NCBI RefSeq assembly: GCF_900496995.4
Contig: NC_044012.1
Span: forward strand, 25,644,759-25,708,758
Length of the DNA stretch: 64,000 nucleotides
Source: Aquila chrysaetos chrysaetos
Lineage: Eukaryota > Chordata > Aves > Accipitriformes > Accipitridae
Reading direction: 5' to 3'
Shown here: positions 59,123 through 64,000 of the stretch, piece after piece
Layout: every line of letters starts with the position of its first letter
Numbering within the stretch: the stretch's first letter is position 1
Notes under the pieces: generated by a model
Seen by the model: only the letters and a program-made list of their open reading frames with translations
Told to the model about the DNA's origin: nothing
The model's database searches: none
Translations under genes and position numbers: made by a program

Positions 59123-60492
59123 TGTTAGAAATGCAGAATTAGATCCTCAGCTGGAGCAGGTTGGCTTTATCAAGCTTTAACATCTCTTATAATTTTCAGT
59201 CATGTTATATAAAATGCAGTGTGCAGGTCTGAAACATTGCTTTAAAGCACAGTTGTTTCTTAATGAGTAGTGAACATACAGAATCAGTCTTGGCATATAA
59301 AAAGAAAGGATAGTTTTCAGTTGTGTGGCATCAGAGCTTGCTGAAACACTGATGACTTGTAATACTGAAGTGTGGTGCCTATAGAAGATGTTGTACAGCC
59401 TTCAGAAAGTTCTTTGAAAGTATTTGTGCTCAGCCTTCAACAGGATATATTTAACAAGTGAATTTTTTCCCCCAGGGGAATCCTGCTCATTCATCTCAAA
59501 TTTTAAGGACAATTTATGGCATGGAAACCTGAAGTTATTTAATCAGGAACAAACCACAGGAATGTAAACAAATTATGCAGGAGAATGAATAAAGTATTTT
59601 TAGCAATCTGTGGGTGTAGCAGCTAAATCTGGTGTGAGTCATCCTGTGTCCTCCCTGGTAGACCTCAGACTTGGGATGATTACAGGCTGAGAAATGCTGT
59701 CCAGCACATAGACCTCTGCTCCCACATACCTGCCCTGGGGGGGGGATGACTTTTAATGGAAATTGAAGTACTCAAAGCTCAATGACTAGAACTAATGATG
59801 ACTATGTTAACAAAGTATCACAAATGAAGCTTTTATGCATAAAGTGATGCTATTACTTGATATTTGAATGTAAGGAGTCTGATAAGATATGGTTTGATTC
59901 ATCCCATTTGTTCCAATGTCTTGTGCAGGAAAAGCAAAAACATGTTTGAGATGAGGATTTTGAAGTGTTTCTTCTAAATAACTGAAGGTAGGTGTTATTG
60001 CTCACAAGTTCCTTGAGAGGGCAGACCAAAAACTTGGTATGAGCAACGTAAAAGAAGTTGCAAATTTAGGAAATGAGCAAAGCACAAGAGTGTAAACAGT
60101 AGGAGTGGTCTGTCCTGGTCCTGCACATAGGAGAAGCTCTCTGAAACTGGAGAGGGAAAGAGAAGGATGTTAGGGAGAACCGGGAATGGAGAGTCTGCTA
60201 CATGGGAAAGTTTTTGAAGTGATGAACAATCTCTTTGCACATTCAAGGCTTATCAGATGTGCCTGATCTAGATGCATATCTACTTGATAGTAAAGATCTG
60301 ATTCCAGGACATCTAAATTGAGTTACTTGATATTAATTTTATAATAGACACTTTGCCTATGTAAATCAATACAGAGCACTTAGGAAGTATTTCAAAACTC
60401 TTTCCTTAAGGACACTTGGAGATTTCCCAGTGAATGATTTTGCCCCGGCCGACCCTCAGAGAGGTACTTCCTGTGCTAGAGGTAGTTGGGAG

Positions 60493-60665
60493 TATAAATC
60501 TGATTAAATCAAAACCCAGGCTGTACGGAAACTGTGCAAGGGAATAAAACCAGACTTTTAGTACACAACCTGAGCCCGAGTGATCCTTCCCCTTCCTGCA
60601 GACGGCAGCCATGTGGAGCTTCCCAGCACTGACACCAGTGCTGCATGCACCTGCCCTCCTTTATA
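60493..60665. promoter_or_regulatory. Pair of facing TATA-like sites
   Basis: TATAAAT at 60493-60499 (plus) and TATAAAG at 60660-60665 read on the minus strand face each other about 160 bases apart. After the minus-strand site, about 50 bases on, comes an ATG (60610-60612) with a short frame and a CTGCAGG word. Neither site is followed by a recognisable beta-keratin exon 1 or GTAAGT donor. It may be an unrecognised epidermal gene start or chance. Confidence 0.2.
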
Positions 60666-63169
60666 GCCTGGCTAATGCCCAAAGGTCTGGGCTACATAGC
60701 AGCTGAGTGTGTTCAGAGCAAAATTGCATGTGGCACACGTATGCCAGGTCACTTATGGTTATGTTGACCAACACAGGTTTTGCAAAGATCCTTGGGGAAG
60801 GAGAAAGAAAAGACAGACACCATCTGCTTATTGCAGGCTTTGGTCCAAATGAGCAAGGATCCTCCATCACAGACACTAAGACAAGCATCATGGCTAAATC
60901 TGTAGGACAGGTGTGGTGGTGGTAAACAGCGGTGTGACTTTAGTGGTAGATGGTAGCTACTAGCATTTGGCTTGCTGATCTCCTATTAAATAGACCACTA
61001 CTGGAGACACATTCATGGGGCTAGACTGTTACAGGGTACCAGTATTCAAAATATATGAATATTATGTATTCATGCGCAACGTAAACTGAGCATAATGAAT
61101 ACCAGATTGCTGAAGGGAAGAGAGGTGTCTGGCTTCCACTGTCTTGGAATTTGTCCCATGCAGTTTAAAAAGCATTGGGGTATGCATGGGGCGATTTGTT
61201 TCAAATTAAAAAAAGCTTTTTATGAAAAAATGCAAATAATCATCTCACCTGAAAAATGATGCTCGCAATTCTCATACATATATTTCTAAAGTGTAGGTGT
61301 TTCTTAACATGTGGATGTCTAAATCTGAAGGCAGAGGCTTAGTTTTGCAATGCTCTGCATGTATACAAATATAATTAATGTTTATGAAGCATTCTGGAAA
61401 CTGTATTTGTTATTACTGAAAGGATCATACAGCAGCCATCAGCAGTGGGGTTTGATTTATGGAAAAAGTTGTTGCAGATTTGATTTGCAGACTCCAAGAA
61501 CTTGAGTAGATTAGTATGGAGAAAATGTCCTGGGGGATGGGGAAGGCTGTTGGAAACACAGTCCCCCAGAAATGACAACAGGGGCAAAGGTCTCTGTTTT
61601 AGAATCTTGGGAGGTAGCAGCTTTTGTCACTGGCTGAAGGGTGTGAAATTCGATGTAACTTTTCATAGATTTACTGCTGCAGGCCCAGCCAAAAATTATC
61701 CACTTATATTTGTCCTTTTTAAAAAAAAATATTTTGAAAACGCAGAATAATGAGGGACAGGAAAAGTGGTTGAACTTTCTGAGTCTCAGAACATAGATAA
61801 TTAAAAGCAGAATCGCTCCTCTGCTGGGCCTGTAGTACCTCTTGGGGGGAACATGAGCGCATTAAAGCTCAGCCTAATAACTCATTAGTCCTAGCTATTA
61901 AGGTATGTTGGCCAATATATATATATTTGCTTTGCACTATTAAGTTGCATGTACCCACATTGCAGATTCTTCTTGCGCAAGTTGTCCCAACAAAGTGACC
62001 CAGAGAGAGGGTTCCAGTGCCCTGCTGCTGCCTCTACATACTTGGTCAATGATTTTTGTCCTATTTTTGGGGAATAGCCTTGTGAGTAGGCTGGGAAATT
62101 CATTCTAGTACTTCAATTAATTTAAAAATCACATCTGCTGTGCAGGCATCTGCGCTTCTGACAGCCTGAGAAGGAATGTGGAGGAGGTTTCATGGTGCTC
62201 CATGCTGCTGCAAGCCAGATAGCTTTCCATGAACTGCTTCAGAGGTGAACTGGCACTGCACCGTGCAGGGTGCAGCACCCTCCAGAGACAGCAGCATCTT
62301 TCTGCAGAAATGCAGTTTGGATGAATTCTTGAAAAATGCAAAAGCTTATAATTATAGAGTGGTGATTTAGTTAATGCTGGCATGGGTGCTGACCCTCAGG
62401 AAGGTGATAATGCCACTTATAGTGGGACTCACAAGGGTTCAAAAATAAAGTGTAGAGAAAAAAGGAAAACCAAAATGTGCATGCTGTATGACAGTATTTA
62501 ATGGGAATGAGAAGCTGAATATACATGCTCAAAATTAGATGGATAGGATATAATCAGAAGAGTTCCAGGACTTCATGAGGGTCTACAATGAATCTCCAGT
62601 TCCATGATTTTGCACACATTGTTCCTCTTTGATCAGAAGTATTTTACAAAGAAATCTGCTATTACAATTGCTTGAAGTCATTTTTTTTTGCTGTGGCTTG
62701 CATCAAATGAGATATAGGCAGAAAAATAAGCTGGGAAACCATTACATCATGGGTCTAAGCAGAAATAAAGCACAAGAAAGACTTACAAATGCCTAATTTT
62801 AAGAAATGCCAAGTAAAGCTGACTTTTTTTTTAATGGTAAATGCTGATTCAGTAAAATATACAAGTGAATATGAATTTTGATAAAATTTAATTTTGGAAC
62901 CCAAGATTTTCAGTCACATAATTTTAAAATTTTATGCTTTTTATTTTGAGAGAAATTGATAATAAAAAGTCAATGGTGGCATAAAAACTTGAATTTATTG
63001 AGAGATACATTTTTATCAAACCAAAAAAATATTTTTTAAAATCTTGTTTCTTGGAAAATTCTATTTTTTATTTCATCCTAATTTTGAATAAGATCAGTAG
63101 TGAAATTTCAATTTCTTGTAGTTTGGAAATTCTAGTCCTCATGCAGGTCTAGTGCCAGGAAGTCATGCT

Positions 63170-63175
63170 TTTATT
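63170..63175 (-). terminator. Candidate polyadenylation signal of gene D
   Basis: TTTATT on the plus strand (AATAAA on the minus strand), 122 nt beyond the gene D stop. Further candidates lie at 62994-62999 and 62940-62945, so the true 3' end is uncertain. Confidence 0.4.
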
Positions 63176-63296
63176 GACTCCACTGGGAACTGTGGGAGCT
63201 CAGCACTTCTATGATCCATTATCCATAAACTTAGTCATGATCTGTCTTACTGTTCAGTTTTGCTTTTCATTTAATCCACAGATATCCATGTTGGGT

Positions 63297-63674
63297 TTAG
63301 GTTGGCCTGCAAGTTCTATAACAAAATGGTTTGGACAAGTGAGGAGAAAAAGGATTAAAGTTTCCTGTATCATAAAATGATAATGCTGAGTTACATGCTG
63401 TCCCAGAACCACACATACCCCTAACCCCATGAGATCCCCTGGAACCGAGTAAGTTTCTGATATCGAACAGTGCAGTAGATCCCACTATGGTTTGCTGAGG
63501 GAAAGTGGTGAGAGTTGGGCCGGGATATATCACAGAATATGGTGGCAAGTCAGGGTCCACTATGTCCACTACTGTATCAGGGTATTTTACGACACAGGTC
63601 TCACTGGAGGTGAGGGCAAACGGCTCAGGGCATATCACCCCTGGCGGCAGGCAGCACTCGTTGTAGGGAGACAT
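63297..63674 (-). CDS. Divergent corneous beta-protein (gene D)
   Basis: A 125-residue protein. N-terminus MSPYNECCLPPG with Cys 7, 8, 15 and 27, then SSETCVVKYPDT in place of the family's [11 protein letters not shown]. The beta core (about 33-66) is PPYSVIYPGPTLTTFPQQTIVG, preceded by an acidic stretch VVDIVDPD about three residues longer than in the array proteins. The tail is moderately Gly/Ser/Asn-rich with no GGY repeats and ends in CYRTCRPT. The ATG at 63672-63674 lies 15 nt after a strong acceptor (TGTGTTTCAG, exon 2 from 63689) behind a long pyrimidine tract; an apparent GTG start further up falls in the intron. Exon 1 must be right of the window. It shares TT(Y/F)PQQTIVG with gene C and lies on the same strand, so the two are probably paralogues. 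Confidence 0.85.
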   Translation of the reverse strand: MSPYNECCLPPGVICPEPFALTSSETCVVKYPDTVVDIVDPDLPPYSVIYPGPTLTTFPQQTIVGSTALFDIRNLLGSRGSHGVRGMCGSGTACNSALSFYDTGNFNPFSPHLSKPFCYRTCRPT

Positions 63675-63689
63675 GTGGTAGATCCAGAC

Positions 63690-64000
63690 CTGAAACACAG
63701 GAGGAGGGGAGAGGAAAAAAGGTAGTCGTTAGTCCAGCAAGAAGTTTACATATTAGATATCAAGATTTTGGAAAGACAGGGTTGCATGCTGGATATCGTG
63801 ATTGCTGGTAAAAGGGGGAATTACAAAGTGCAAATAGTTCAGGTGATAGTTAAATATTTGTCCAGTTTCCTTTTCCCATCCAGTAACTCTTCTCCTTCCT
63901 AAGTAACCCTTCTGAACTTCATTGTTTCAATATCTGATTATATTTTCTAGATCACCACTGTTCTCATCCTACAACACTCTTGTCCTATTGCTCGTCTTCT
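63690..64000 (-). other. Partial 5' UTR intron of gene D
   Basis: Begins at the acceptor AG (63691-63690 on the minus strand) and runs off the right edge. No GTAAGT-type donor with a TATA box is seen before position 64000. Confidence 0.55.

Larger units (their letters stand above)
55300..62900. other. AT-rich intergenic region without recognised genes
   Basis: About 7.6 kb. The open frames on both strands are short (up to about 85 codons) and have neither the PCV...FPGP signature nor a Cys/Gly/Pro-rich composition. Simple tracts include a short TA run at about 61,917-61,926 and a TTTTG-like run near 58,290. Two weak ancient repeat-like stretches and two TATA-like sites are listed separately. 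Confidence 0.5.

Noticed and set aside
55300-63200. LTR or endogenous-virus remains.
   Set aside because: No paired terminal repeats, primer-binding site or recognisable gag/pol/env-like frames were seen.

Overview
The window is vertebrate and, judging by its protein family, avian (at least archosaurian): every recognisable coding sequence is a corneous beta-protein ('beta-keratin'). These are small Cys/Pro/Gly-rich structural proteins of scales, claws, beaks and feathers. In birds they sit in the epidermal differentiation complex and have a non-coding first exon, one intron in the 5' UTR and a single coding exon. The species cannot be fixed from the sequence alone. There is nothing prokaryotic here, and I see no rRNA, tRNA or CRISPR array.

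Positions 1 to about 51,090 are a tandem array of a ~5.25-5.30 kb unit (unit starts at 1, 5285, 10571, 15874, 21177, 26443, 31727, 37028, 42276 and 47541; the last is truncated). The array runs off the left edge of the window. Each unit is an imperfect palindrome holding two claw/scale-type beta-protein genes head to head: gene A on the minus strand and gene B on the plus strand, with TATA boxes about 1.28 kb apart. That gives ten A and ten B copies. A and B copies are almost identical in coding exon and 3' UTR, recognisably related in promoter and exon 1, and clearly different in the intron (about 99 bp in A, 442 bp in B). This suggests an old inverted duplication, later tandem amplification, and continuing gene conversion of the coding/3' UTR part between the arms. 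Copies differ mainly in the number of Gly-Gly-X triplets, in 18-bp steps. Copy A4 carries a 2-bp deletion that changes its C-terminus. The last copy, B10, switches to an unrelated 3' end and marks the right border of the array.

From 51.1 to 64.0 kb the DNA is single-copy and AT-richer. It holds two divergent beta-protein genes on the minus strand. Gene C has its coding exon at 52,881-53,288 and a probable promoter and first exon near 55.2 kb. Gene D has its coding exon at 63,297-63,674; its first exon lies beyond the window. Both keep the beta-sheet core ending in PQQTIVG but lack the long Gly-Gly-Tyr tail, and they look like sister genes. Between 55.3 and 62.9 kb I find no convincing gene.

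The array genes probably act as a dosage cluster: many near-identical copies, each with its own TATA promoter and polyadenylation signal, making large amounts of one cornification protein. C and D probably make related but differently behaving cornified-layer components. These roles are inferred from the family, not shown by the sequence.
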